Of a stretch of DNA of 64,000 bases, positions 26,773-34,423 are shown one piece after another. A program made the position numbers and the translations under genes. This stretch comes from Streptomyces sp. NBC_00459. Lineage in GTDB: Bacteria; Actinomycetota; Actinomycetes; Streptomycetales; Streptomycetaceae. Under the pieces are notes generated by a model. It was not told the DNA's origin. It saw only the letters and a list, made by a program, of their open reading frames with translations, and ran no database searches. Position 1 is the first letter of the stretch, and every line of letters starts with the position of its first letter. Location of the stretch: NCBI RefSeq assembly GCF_036013955.1, contig NZ_CP107903.1:8990001-9054000 (forward strand). Direction: 5' to 3'.

Positions 26773-29016
26773 GTGAAACGACGCAGAACCACCCTGCTCC
26801 CGGTGGCCGCCCTCCTCGCGGCGGCACTCACCGCACTCCCCGCCGGACCCGCCGGCGCCGAGGAGATCGAGCAGGTCAAGAACGGCACCTTCGACACCAC
26901 CACCGCCCCTTGGTGGACGACCAGCAACGTCACCGCCGGCCTCTCCGACGGAGGTCTCTGCGCGGACGTGCCCGGCGGTACCACCAACCGCTGGGACGCC
27001 GCCGTCGGCCAGAACGACATCACCCTCGTCAAGGGCGAGTCGTACCGCTTCGCCTTCAAGGCGCTGGGCACGCCCGCGGGACACGTCGTCAGGGCGATCG
27101 TCGGCCTGTCGGTGTCCCCGTACGACACCTACTTCGAGGTCAGCCCGCAGCTGAGCGTGTCGGGTGACTCGTACACGTACACGTTCACCGCGCCCGCAGA
27201 CACCGCCCTGGGCCAGGTCGGTTTCCAGCTCGGCGGCAGTGCCGACCCCTTCCGGTTCTGCATGGACGACGTGTCGCTGGTGGGCGGAGTGCCGCCCGAG
27301 GTGTACGAACCCGACACCGGACCGCGGGTACGGGTCAACCAGGTCGCCTATCTGCCAGCGGGCCCGAAGAACGCCACTCTGGTCACCGGCGCCACGCAGC
27401 CCCTGCCCTGGCAGCTGAAGAAGGCCGACGGGAAGACGGTGGCCCACGGCAGGACCGTGCCGCGCGGCACCGACGCCTCCTCCGGGCAGAACGTCCACTC
27501 GATCGACTTCGGCTCCTACCGCAAGCACGGGACCGGCCTCACGCTGGTCGCCGACGGTGAGACGAGCCGTCCCTTCGACATCGACGCGAGCGCCTACGAC
27601 CGGCTGCGGCGGGACTCGCTGAAGTACTACTACACGCAGCGCAGCGGCATCGCGATCCGCGAAGATCTGCGCCCCGGCTACGCCCGCCCCGCCGGCCACG
27701 TCGACGTCGCGCCCAACCAGGGCGACTCCGCCGTACCGTGCCAGCCCGGCGTGTGCGACTACACGCTCGACGTCACCGGCGGCTGGTACGACGCGGGCGA
27801 TCACGGCAAGTACGTGGTCAACGGCGGCATCTCCACGTGGGAGCTGCTGAGCACGTACGAGCGCGCCCTGCACGCCCGTACGGGGCAGCGAGGTGCGCTC
27901 GGTGACGGCACGCTCGCCATCCCGGAGAGCGGCAACAAGGTGCCGGACGTCCTGGACGAGGCCCGCTGGGAGCTGGACTTCCTGCTGAGGATGCAGGTGC
28001 CCGACGGGCAGCCGCTGGCCGGCATGGCGCACCACAAGATGCACGACGAGCAGTGGACCGGACTGCCGCTGCTGCCGAGCGACGACCCGCAGAACCGGCA
28101 GCTGCACCCGCCGACCACCGAGGCCACCCTGAACCTCGCCGCCACGGCGGCGCAGGCGGCCCGGCTGTACCGGCCCTACGACCGCGCGTTCGCCACGCGT
28201 GCCCTCGCGGTGGCGCGGAAGGCCTGGACGGCCGCCCTCGCCCACCCGGACCTTCACGCCGACCCGAACGACGCGACCGGTGGTGGTGCCTACAATGACA
28301 CCGACGCGCGGGACGAGTTCTACTGGGCCGCCGCCGAGCTGTATCTCACCACCAGTGAGAAGACGTTCGAGCGGCACATCCTGAACTCGCCGATCCACAC
28401 GGCCGACATCTTCGTGCCCCTCGGCTTCGACTGGGCCAGGACCGCGGCGGCCGGCCGGCTCGACCTGGCGACCGTCCCGAACCGGCTGCCCGGCCGGGAC
28501 AAGGTCCGCCAGTCCGTGATCAAGGGCGCCGACGGCTATCTGACCACGCTGGCGGCACAGCCGTACGGCATGCCCTACGCCCCCGACGCCAACGTCTACG
28601 ACTGGGGCTCCAACGCCCAGGTCCTCAACAACGCCGTGGTCGTCGCCACCGCGTACGACATCAGCGGCTCCTCGAAGTACCGGGACGGCGCGCTCCAGAG
28701 CATGGACTACGTCTTCGGCCGCAATGCGCTGAACATGTCGTACGTGACGGGTTACGGCGAGGTCAACTCGCATCAACAGCACAGCCGTTGGTACGCCAAG
28801 CAGCTCGACCCGAGCCTGCCGAGCCCGCCGGACGGCACGCTTGCGGGAGGCCCCAACTCCAGCATTCAGGACCCCTACGCACAGAGCAAACTGCAGGGCT
28901 GCGTCGGCCAGTTCTGCTATATCGACGACATCCAGTCGTGGTCGACGAACGAGCACACGATCAACTGGAACGCGGCCCTGGCCCGGATGGCGTCCTTCGT
29001 CGCCGACCAGGGATAG
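26773..29016 (+). CDS. Secreted GH9 endoglucanase with N-terminal CBM4/9
   Basis: A 747-residue secreted cellulase. A Sec signal (KRRRTTLLPVAALL to AGA near 27) is followed by a carbohydrate-binding module of family 4/9 (NGTFDTTTAPWWTT to FCMDDVSLVGG, about 35-175) and a CelD_N Ig domain (RVRVNQVAYLPAGP, about 183-270). The GH9 (alpha/alpha)6 barrel completes it. Catalytic Asp is in GGWYDAGDHGKYV near 340, the acid Glu in WSTNEHTINWN near 728. It cleaves beta-1,4-glucan. GTG start at 26773, with GGAG nine bases before. The longer reading frame upstream runs into the repeat and is not coding. The adjacent CebR box supports cellulose-linked regulation. Confidence 0.94.
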   Translation: MKRRRTTLLPVAALLAAALTALPAGPAGAEEIEQVKNGTFDTTTAPWWTTSNVTAGLSDGGLCADVPGGTTNRWDAAVGQNDITLVKGESYRFAFKALGTPAGHVVRAIVGLSVSPYDTYFEVSPQLSVSGDSYTYTFTAPADTALGQVGFQLGGSADPFRFCMDDVSLVGGVPPEVYEPDTGPRVRVNQVAYLPAGPKNATLVTGATQPLPWQLKKADGKTVAHGRTVPRGTDASSGQNVHSIDFGSYRKHGTGLTLVADGETSRPFDIDASAYDRLRRDSLKYYYTQRSGIAIREDLRPGYARPAGHVDVAPNQGDSAVPCQPGVCDYTLDVTGGWYDAGDHGKYVVNGGISTWELLSTYERALHARTGQRGALGDGTLAIPESGNKVPDVLDEARWELDFLLRMQVPDGQPLAGMAHHKMHDEQWTGLPLLPSDDPQNRQLHPPTTEATLNLAATAAQAARLYRPYDRAFATRALAVARKAWTAALAHPDLHADPNDATGGGAYNDTDARDEFYWAAAELYLTTSEKTFERHILNSPIHTADIFVPLGFDWARTAAAGRLDLATVPNRLPGRDKVRQSVIKGADGYLTTLAAQPYGMPYAPDANVYDWGSNAQVLNNAVVVATAYDISGSSKYRDGALQSMDYVFGRNALNMSYVTGYGEVNSHQQHSRWYAKQLDPSLPSPPDGTLAGGPNSSIQDPYAQSKLQGCVGQFCYIDDIQSWSTNEHTINWNAALARMASFVADQG

Positions 29017-29067
29017 CCGGCCGTTCCTCGCCCCCTCGGTACCACGGACTTACCCTGCTGACCTGGT

Positions 29068-29087
29068 GGTATTTACGGGTAAGTACC
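29068..29087. promoter_or_regulatory. Dyad operator candidate of the toxin-antitoxin operon
   Basis: GGTATTTACGGGTAAGTACC is a near-perfect palindrome (GGTA/TACC and TTAC/GTAA arms) ending 19 bases before the antitoxin ATG. TTACCC at 29050 mirrors GGGTAA at 29077 as well. Ribbon-helix-helix antitoxins usually repress their own operon at such a dyad. Confidence 0.5.
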
Positions 29088-29106
29088 GGCGCGGTACCGT
29101 GGGGGC

Positions 29107-29352
29107 ATGCCAGCTCTCAACGTGGAGTTCAGTGACCGCGAGCTAGAGGACCTGCGGCAGATAGCCAAGGAGCGCGGTACGTCCATGAAGGCCCTCGTGC
29201 GTGAGGCGGCGGCGGCCGACATCGCCCGCCACCGTGCCCTGCAGGAGGGCGCGGAGGAGTTCCGGCGGTTCTTCGCGGCCCACGCCGACGAGTTCGCCGC
29301 AGCGTTCCCCGAGGACGAACCGGTCGCGCCGGGCCGGGGACGGGTCGCCTGA
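29107..29352 (+). CDS. Ribbon-helix-helix-like antitoxin of a Fic/Doc-type pair
   Basis: An 81-residue acidic protein. The beginning (LNVEFSDRELEDLRQIAKERGTSMKALVREA) has the strand-helix-helix pattern of CopG/Arc-type DNA-binding antitoxins, followed by a helical, acidic tail (GAEEFRRFFAAHADEF) that would wrap the toxin. Three bases separate it from the downstream Fic-like gene, a typical antitoxin-first operon. A dyad just before the start would allow self-repression. No direct homology search was possible. The antitoxin role rests on sequence pattern and context. Confidence 0.75.
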   Translation: MPALNVEFSDRELEDLRQIAKERGTSMKALVREAAAADIARHRALQEGAEEFRRFFAAHADEFAAAFPEDEPVAPGRGRVA

Positions 29353-29355
29353 CCG

Positions 29356-29733
29356 ATGGCTTCCGTCATCCATATCGACGTGCCGTGGCTGCTCCAGCGC
29401 CACGAAGAGGTCCTGCCGGACCAGCCCACGGTCAACGACTTCTCCGCCCTGGTGGCCGCCGTGGCCCGTCACCGGGTCGACCCGCCACGCCTCGGCGTGG
29501 ACTCCGACCCGGCCTGGCGGGCCGCCGCGCTGCTGCACACCCTCGCGCTGCTCAAGCCGCTGCCGTCGGCCAACGCCCGCTTCGCCTGCGCCACCGCCGT
29601 GGCGTACATGTTCGTCAGCGACGTCGGCATCGACCCGCCCTACGGCGCGCTCGTCGACCTCGCCCGCGACCTGATCTCGGGGAAGGTCGACGTCTACGGC
29701 GCGGCGGACCGGCTGCGCTCCTGGCAGATCTGA
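29356..29733 (+). CDS. Fic/Doc-family toxin-like protein with degenerate active site
   Basis: A 125-residue alpha-helical protein of Doc size. The region LLKPLPSANARFACATAVAYMFV near 65-88 aligns with the Fic/Doc signature HxFxxANKR followed by a hydrophobic helix. The Ala-Asn pair and the final Arg are kept, but the catalytic His is replaced by Lys and the Phe by Leu. Doc phosphorylates EF-Tu, and other Fic proteins attach AMP to targets. With the His missing, activity is uncertain: it may be a catalytically changed or dead toxin. It is directly behind the antitoxin gene and probably translated with it. Confidence 0.72.
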   Translation: MASVIHIDVPWLLQRHEEVLPDQPTVNDFSALVAAVARHRVDPPRLGVDSDPAWRAAALLHTLALLKPLPSANARFACATAVAYMFVSDVGIDPPYGALVDLARDLISGKVDVYGAADRLRSWQI

Positions 29734-29786
29734 ACGGATCCGGGCAGTTCTGACCGGCTGCCGGGCTGCCGGGCTGCCGAGGTGGG

Positions 29787-29817
29787 CCCGCCCTCGGGGC
29801 CGCCGACCGAGGGCGGG
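29787..29817 (+). terminator. Hairpin downstream of the toxin-antitoxin operon
   Basis: A perfect 11-bp stem (CCCGCCCTCGG and its complement) with a 9-base loop begins 53 bases after the toxin stop. Probable terminator of the pair. Confidence 0.65.
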
Positions 29818-30215
29818 AAGAACGGGGTCGGCGGCCGTTTCGCGCGGGAGAGCCGCCTTTCCGCGCGGGGCCTTCGAGAAGGCCGGTTCCAGTGGACCGC
29901 ACCGCTGCACGCGCCGGAAGTGTGCGCGGCGCGCCGGCGCGTGCGCGCGGTTCACACGGGGCGCGGGGAAAATGCCGAAAGCCGGTACGAGGGCCGAAAG
30001 GTTCCTCTGTTGCTGACTTTCCTTCAATGAGCGGATGTTGCCCATGTGCCTTGTTGGCCAGGAGCGACTTGTGCAAGGGTGAACCACTTGTACAGGGGGA
30101 ATGGCCGGGCTCGATTCGCCGGTGGTGATTCTGTGGCGGTCCAGCGCCACAGCCGGGTGGGGGACACAGCCGGGAACCTCTGTGAGTTGCCCGCGCGTGG
30201 GAAGGAAACCGCTCA
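29818..30215 (+). other. Non-coding leader before the second sigma-like/ricin gene
   Basis: About 400 bases with no supportable gene. It contains a pair of related repeats at 30067-30098 and a moderately AT-rich part around 30000-30060 that may hold the promoter. No match in position or sequence to the inverted repeat before the paralogue at 17186 was seen. Confidence 0.45.
30067..30098. promoter_or_regulatory. Direct repeats upstream of the second sigma-like/ricin gene
   Basis: ACTTGTGCAAGGG (30067) and ACTTGTACAGGGG (30086) are spaced 19 bases apart, about two DNA helix turns, on the same face. Each is itself roughly symmetrical (CTTG-N2-CAAG type). They suit co-operative binding of a dimeric regulator about 118 bases before the GTG. 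Confidence 0.35.
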
Positions 30216-31889
30216 GTGCCCCACCCCCACCCCCCTCGTCCGTCCTACTCCCCGTACTCCGGTGGGGTTCCTGGGGAATCGGACGAGAGCCTTGCCGCCC
30301 AGCTCAGGACCAGGCCGGAGGGCGAGACCGGCCCACCCGTCGCCCTGCTGACGGCGCGGCACTGGCAGGCGACCCATGAGTACGCGGTCATCTGCCTCGC
30401 CACCTCCGACCGGACCGCCTCGATGGTCACCGCCGCCGCCTTCCATCAGGTCCTGGAGCGGGTGATGCGGGCCGAGTCGGCCGTCGCCCTGCGCCCGCGG
30501 TTCCTCGTGGCCGTGCGCGACACCGTGAGGGAATGGTCCGCGGACGACCGCATATCCGATGTGCTGCCGGACCTGACGAAACCGGCGGGCGGTCGCGGAA
30601 TGCGTGCGGCGAAGTCCATGACGGCGGAAAACCGAAAGCTCGCGGAGCGTTCGTTCCAGTCCCTTCCCGGACTCGCCCAGTGTCTGCTGTGGCACACGGA
30701 GGTGGAGGCCGATCCGATGCATGTCCCCGCCACTCTTCTTGGCATGGACACGGATATGGCGGCGGCGTCGCTGGAACAGGCCCGCGAACAATTCCGGGAG
30801 GGTTGTGTACGCGCCCACCGGGAACTCGCGCCGTCCAAGGAATGCCGGTTCTACAACCGTCTCCTCGACGTCCCCATCCGGCGCGGCGGCGCCCTGCTGC
30901 CCGATGTGCAGCAGCACCTGTTGGAGTGCCGCTACTGCCGTTACGCCGCCGAGCAGTTGAGCCACTTCGAGGGCGGCCTGGGCACATTGCTCGCCGAGGC
31001 GGTGCTCGGCTGGGGCGCCCGGCGCTATCTCGACTCGCGCCCGGGGCGCAGCCAGGGCGGCACACGGCTGCGGGGCCATGCCCGGCACCGCGGCGGTGGT
31101 GGCGAGAGCGGAGCAGGCCGGGGAATCGGCCTGGGGCGCCTTCGTCTGCCGGCCCGGATTCCCTTCCCGCGCCGACCGGTCCCGGGCGGGACCCGCGACA
31201 GAAGAACCCTGCTCACCAGCGTGGGCCTGGCCTCGATCGTCGTTCTCGCGGTGGTGCTGGGCAGCGGACTGTGGCCGAAGGACGGCAGCGGTGCCGACCC
31301 GACCGCTTCCTCCAGCGCGACCGGCGGACGCGGCGCGACGCCCGACGCCTCGCCGACCCCGCCCGTGGTGTCCTCCTCACCCTCCGCGACGGGCAACAGC
31401 CCGACAGCCGCCCGGCAGACCCGGCTGCGCAATGTGACGGCGGACCGGTGCCTCGACATCCGGGGCGGCAGGGCCACGGCCGGCGCCGTCATCAAGCTGG
31501 GGCCCTGTTCGACCGCGTGGACCCAGATGTGGACCTACGAGGACGACGGGCTGTTGCGCAGTGTCGCCAACCCCGAGTTGTGTCTGGACTCGCATGCCGA
31601 CGCCGGTGTCGTCATCCTCGGCCGCTGTGCCGCCGCGTCCGCCGAGCGCGGCGACGACGTCCGCTACGACCTCACCGTGCGGGGCGAGTTGCTGCCCCGC
31701 TGGGAGGAGGGCCTCGCTGTCGCTCCCGCCTCAGACGACCCCGACACGGACGTGGTCGTCAAGGTCCGCGACGGCTCCGCGGACCAACGCTGGCTCACCG
31801 ACACGGCCACCGCCAGCCCCGGCTCCCTGTCGATAGGCGGCCCTCCGGGCAAGGCGGTCCAGGTCGACGCGGACCCGAGGGAGCAGTAG
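30216..31889 (+). CDS. Membrane protein: ECF-sigma-like region, ZAS-like zinc motif, TM helix, ricin-like domain (paralogue)
   Basis: A 557-residue paralogue of the protein at 17186 with the same domain order. Residues about 44-110 are sigma region 2-like and 150-205 are region 4-like (LPGLAQCLLWHTEVEADP, close to the paralogue's LPQSARCLLWHAEVEAEP). HxxxCxxC is at 224-231 (HLLECRYC), the conserved EAVLGWGARRYLDSRPGR at about 261-278, and a membrane helix at about 340-363. A Ser/Thr/Pro linker and a ricin-like trefoil from 410 to the end follow (RCLDIRGG, LCLDSH, QRWLTD). It lacks the Gly/Tyr-rich tail of the first copy. Start GTG 30216 after GGAAGGA. Both copies have lost the acidic residues of sigma region 2.2, so they may not bind core RNA polymerase in the normal way. 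Confidence 0.8.
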   Translation: MPHPHPPRPSYSPYSGGVPGESDESLAAQLRTRPEGETGPPVALLTARHWQATHEYAVICLATSDRTASMVTAAAFHQVLERVMRAESAVALRPRFLVAVRDTVREWSADDRISDVLPDLTKPAGGRGMRAAKSMTAENRKLAERSFQSLPGLAQCLLWHTEVEADPMHVPATLLGMDTDMAAASLEQAREQFREGCVRAHRELAPSKECRFYNRLLDVPIRRGGALLPDVQQHLLECRYCRYAAEQLSHFEGGLGTLLAEAVLGWGARRYLDSRPGRSQGGTRLRGHARHRGGGGESGAGRGIGLGRLRLPARIPFPRRPVPGGTRDRRTLLTSVGLASIVVLAVVLGSGLWPKDGSGADPTASSSATGGRGATPDASPTPPVVSSSPSATGNSPTAARQTRLRNVTADRCLDIRGGRATAGAVIKLGPCSTAWTQMWTYEDDGLLRSVANPELCLDSHADAGVVILGRCAAASAERGDDVRYDLTVRGELLPRWEEGLAVAPASDDPDTDVVVKVRDGSADQRWLTDTATASPGSLSIGGPPGKAVQVDADPREQ

Positions 31890-31914
31890 GCCCAACCCGG
31901 CCGGTGTTCACCTC

Positions 31915-32050
31915 CAGCCCGTCCGGCGTTTGAGGACGGGGCCCCTTCAGGGCCTATGCGGGGGTCTGGGGGCGGCAGCCCCCAGTGTGGGTCGCCCTTC
32001 TGGGGGAGGGGTGGTGGGGTGGGACGGGCAGGGGCGGCGGGGGCGAAAAC
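31915..32050. repeat. Streptomyces-type intergenic repeat, third copy
   Basis: CCGTCCGGCGTTTGAGGACGGGG, then a short hairpin GGGCCCC-TTCA-GGGCC, a long hairpin TCTGGGGGC-GGC-AGCCCCCAG and the tail GGGACGGGCAGGGGCGGCGGGGGCG. It repeats the elements found at 26411-26622. It lies between the convergent stops of the ricin protein gene and a hydrolase gene and probably works as a two-way terminator. Confidence 0.75.
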
Positions 32051-32079
32051 GATCCACCGCGTCCACCCCCACCGTGCCG

Positions 32080-32775
32080 TCAGCCTGCGGTCGCCGACCG
32101 GTGCAGGACGGCGGCCAGCTCGCGTGGGCTGGAGAACATCGGCCAGTGCCCGGTGTCCAGCTCGACCAGTTCCCACCGGCCGCTCTTGAGCAGCTCGACC
32201 ACGTCCGCGGGCGTCTCCGGGTCGTCGAGCAGACATTTGACGTAGGTCGCGGGGAGGTCACCCATCGAGCCCGTGAGGACGGCCGGCTCGGTGAGGGTGG
32301 CCCCGGGGTGGGGCGTCGAGCCGCTCACCATCCGCGCGATCTGTTCGTCGGTGAGCCCCTGGCCCGCGAAATGGTCCGCCGCCGGGGTCGGCCAGAAGCC
32401 GTCGTGCTCGGAGATCGACGCCTCCACCCCGGCGCTGTCCCAGCCCCACAGGAACGACCTGCCGTCGGCCGGGACACTCGCGTCGACGAACACCACCCGG
32501 GTCAGCCGTTCGCCGATCCGCTCTGCGGCCTGCCCGACGGGTATCCCCGCGTAACTGTGGCCGACGAGCACGACATCCCGCAGATCGAGGCGCTCGACCT
32601 CCTCGACGATGTCCCGCACATGCGTCTGCTGCCCGGCCGGCTCGCCCTGCCGTTCCGCCACTCCCGACAACGTCAGCGGGTGCACCCCGTGCCCGGCGGC
32701 GCGCAGTTCGACCACCACCTCGTCCCACGCCCAGGCACCGAGCCGCGCACCCGCGACCAACACGAATTGGCTCAT
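32080..32775 (-). CDS. Alpha/beta hydrolase (esterase-like)
   Basis: A 231-residue alpha/beta hydrolase of the salicylate/methyl-ester esterase-like group. Motifs are FVLVAGARLGAWAWDEVV at the start, nucleophile elbow GHSYAG near 78, acid residue in the LLDDPETP region near 185, and LDTGHWPMFSSP with the catalytic His near 210. The start is the ATG at 32775, as the longer frame adds unrelated residues. Cytoplasmic, no signal. It stands alone, facing the ricin protein gene across the repeat. Substrate unknown. Confidence 0.87.
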   Translation of the reverse strand: MSQFVLVAGARLGAWAWDEVVVELRAAGHGVHPLTLSGVAERQGEPAGQQTHVRDIVEEVERLDLRDVVLVGHSYAGIPVGQAAERIGERLTRVVFVDASVPADGRSFLWGWDSAGVEASISEHDGFWPTPAADHFAGQGLTDEQIARMVSGSTPHPGATLTEPAVLTGSMGDLPATYVKCLLDDPETPADVVELLKSGRWELVELDTGHWPMFSSPRELAAVLHRSATAG

Positions 32776-33176
32776 GCCGCCCAACGTAGCGCGAGCGTCT
32801 GACAAGGCCCCCGCCGCCGGTGGAGTGAGCGCCGGCGCCACGTGGCTCGATGAACGACGGAGGTCGCCAGGGAGTCCGTACGGAGCTCAATCGGAATGTT
32901 TCAGGCCGATTAAAAAGGCAGGTGGATCCGGCCACTCGGTCGCCCCAAGCGATCAACGACCGCTCAGTTACGGGCTTCACTCGATCGAAGAACGTAACTT
33001 CACGCCACTGATTCAATACGCAAGGTTACTGAAACGCATGGGGTCGAGATGAGTTTCGGCGCCGGACTCGGCAGACTCACGCTCGCCGATCCGGCCCGAC
33101 CGGCTGGGATCGAGTACCCATGCGGACCGTTGGACCTTCGATTCGCAACTTCGAACTGAGCGGAAGGATGCACACA
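32776..33176 (+). other. Intergenic region upstream of the SSI gene
   Basis: About 400 bases between the divergent hydrolase and inhibitor genes with no supportable gene. It contains several AT-richer patches (near 32900 and 32985-33040) that may be promoters in either direction. No clear operator was found. Confidence 0.4.
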
Positions 33177-33611
33177 ATGCCGAACACCGCGCGCTGGGCA
33201 GCGACTCTGACCCTGACGGCCACCGCCGTCTGCGCCCCTCCCACCGGGGCCGCCGTCGCCGCCCCGGCCGCCGCCCCGTCCGGGCTCTACGCCCCCTCGG
33301 CCCTGGTGCTCACCATGGGCCACGGTGACACCGCGGCCGCTGTCACGCCCGAGCGTGCCGTCACCCTGACCTGTGCCCCTACGGCCTCGGGCACACACCC
33401 GGCCGCCTCCCGGGCCTGTGCCGAACTCCGGGCCGCCGGTGGCGACTTCGACCTGCTGGTGCCGACGGGTGACGTGAAGTGCACCAAGCAGTACGACCCC
33501 GTGGTCGTCACCGTCGAGGGCGTGTGGCGGGGCCAGCGGGTCGCCTATGAGCGGACATTCGCGAACGAGTGCGTGAAGAGCACCTACGGGACAGCCGTCT
33601 TCACGTTCTAG
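33177..33611 (+). CDS. Subtilisin inhibitor-like (SSI family) secreted protease inhibitor
   Basis: A 144-residue precursor, the usual length for Streptomyces subtilisin inhibitor, with a signal peptide (TARWAATLTLTATAV to AAVAAPAA). The mature protein has the family pattern SALVLTMGHGD, two disulfide pairs (Cys in TLTCAP, RACAEL, VKCTK, ANECVK) and the C-terminal GTAVFTF. The reactive loop reads CTKQYDP, where SSI has CPMVYDP, so P1 is Lys and P1' Gln, which predicts inhibition of trypsin-like rather than subtilisin-like proteases. Start ATG 33177 (GGAAGG nine bases before); ATG 33168 is too close to the ribosome site. Confidence 0.93.
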   Translation: MPNTARWAATLTLTATAVCAPPTGAAVAAPAAAPSGLYAPSALVLTMGHGDTAAAVTPERAVTLTCAPTASGTHPAASRACAELRAAGGDFDLLVPTGDVKCTKQYDPVVVTVEGVWRGQRVAYERTFANECVKSTYGTAVFTF

Positions 33612-33774
33612 GGACCGGGGTCGCGCGCTTCCGTGAGCAATGCGGGGCGCACGCGGATGGGGAGTGCGAGCCCTGTGTCGCGGGATGCCGCGCGATCTCG
33701 CAGCAGGGCCGGTCGGTGGTGTGGGGCCACCGGCCGGCCCATGGCATGTCCACGGGAACGCGACACCGGTTCCC

Positions 33775-34191
33775 TCACTCCGGCTCCGGCTCCGGGATGC
33801 GGGCGAGAGGCGGGAAGCGGTGCAGCAGAACCGCGGCGCTCAGCAGCCGGTGGAGACGGGGCCTGTCGGAGACCAGTCGCAGCCGCCCGCCGCGCTCGCG
33901 GGCCCGGGTGTCGGCGCGGCACAGTTCGCGCAGGCCGGAGCAGTCGAAGAAGCCGACGCGCCGGAGGTCGACCAGTACGTCGGGGCCGGGGCGCGAGGTC
34001 GCGGCGTCCAGATGCTCGGCGAGGAAGCCCGAGGTCGCCAGATCGATCTCGCCGGAGACCTCGACCACGGTGAACGGCCCGTTCGTGTACGTACGGGCAT
34101 ACGGGTTGGCCGGCGGCGTGAGGGCTCCGGACGGGTCCGGGGCCGTGCGCTCGGGCGGCCCGGGGATGCGGTCGTCGGCTTCCGGCGTCAT
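33775..34191 (-). CDS. STAS-domain anti-sigma factor antagonist
   Basis: A 138-residue STAS protein of the SpoIIAA/RsbV type. After a Pro-rich stretch of about 30 residues comes the STAS fold: FTVVEVSGEIDLATSGFLAEHL, then DVLVDLRRVGFFDCSGLRELCRA, in which the Ser of CSGL is the usual phosphorylation site. Antagonists of this type bind an anti-sigma kinase when unphosphorylated and so free a sigma factor. Phosphatases like those at 20667, 46142 and 55748 act on them. Start at ATG 34191 with GGAG five bases before. No kinase gene is adjacent. Confidence 0.88.
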   Translation of the reverse strand: MTPEADDRIPGPPERTAPDPSGALTPPANPYARTYTNGPFTVVEVSGEIDLATSGFLAEHLDAATSRPGPDVLVDLRRVGFFDCSGLRELCRADTRARERGGRLRLVSDRPRLHRLLSAAVLLHRFPPLARIPEPEPE

Positions 34192-34368
34192 GGCTGCTCC
34201 ACCTCGGCGGGGGCGCATTCGATCTCGGTAGCTACCCCGACTGGGTGCGGACCATCCCTGACACGCCGTCCGCAAGATCTAGTTCACTCGACAAGGTGAA
34301 TTTCGAGCTGTACTCATTGACATTCCGTGCACTGTGCACTTACCCCCCAGGGGGTCGCGACAGCAGGA

Positions 34369-34400
34369 GGGGCCGCCGTCTCCCTGCGGACGGCGGCCCC
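34369..34400 (-). terminator. Hairpin terminator of the MFS pump gene
   Basis: GGGGCCGCCGTC and its exact complement form a 12-bp stem with an 8-base loop 24 bases past the stop of the MFS gene at 34424. A likely factor-independent terminator. Confidence 0.72.
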
Positions 34401-34423
34401 TCGGCCAGGTCGACCCGGGCGGG

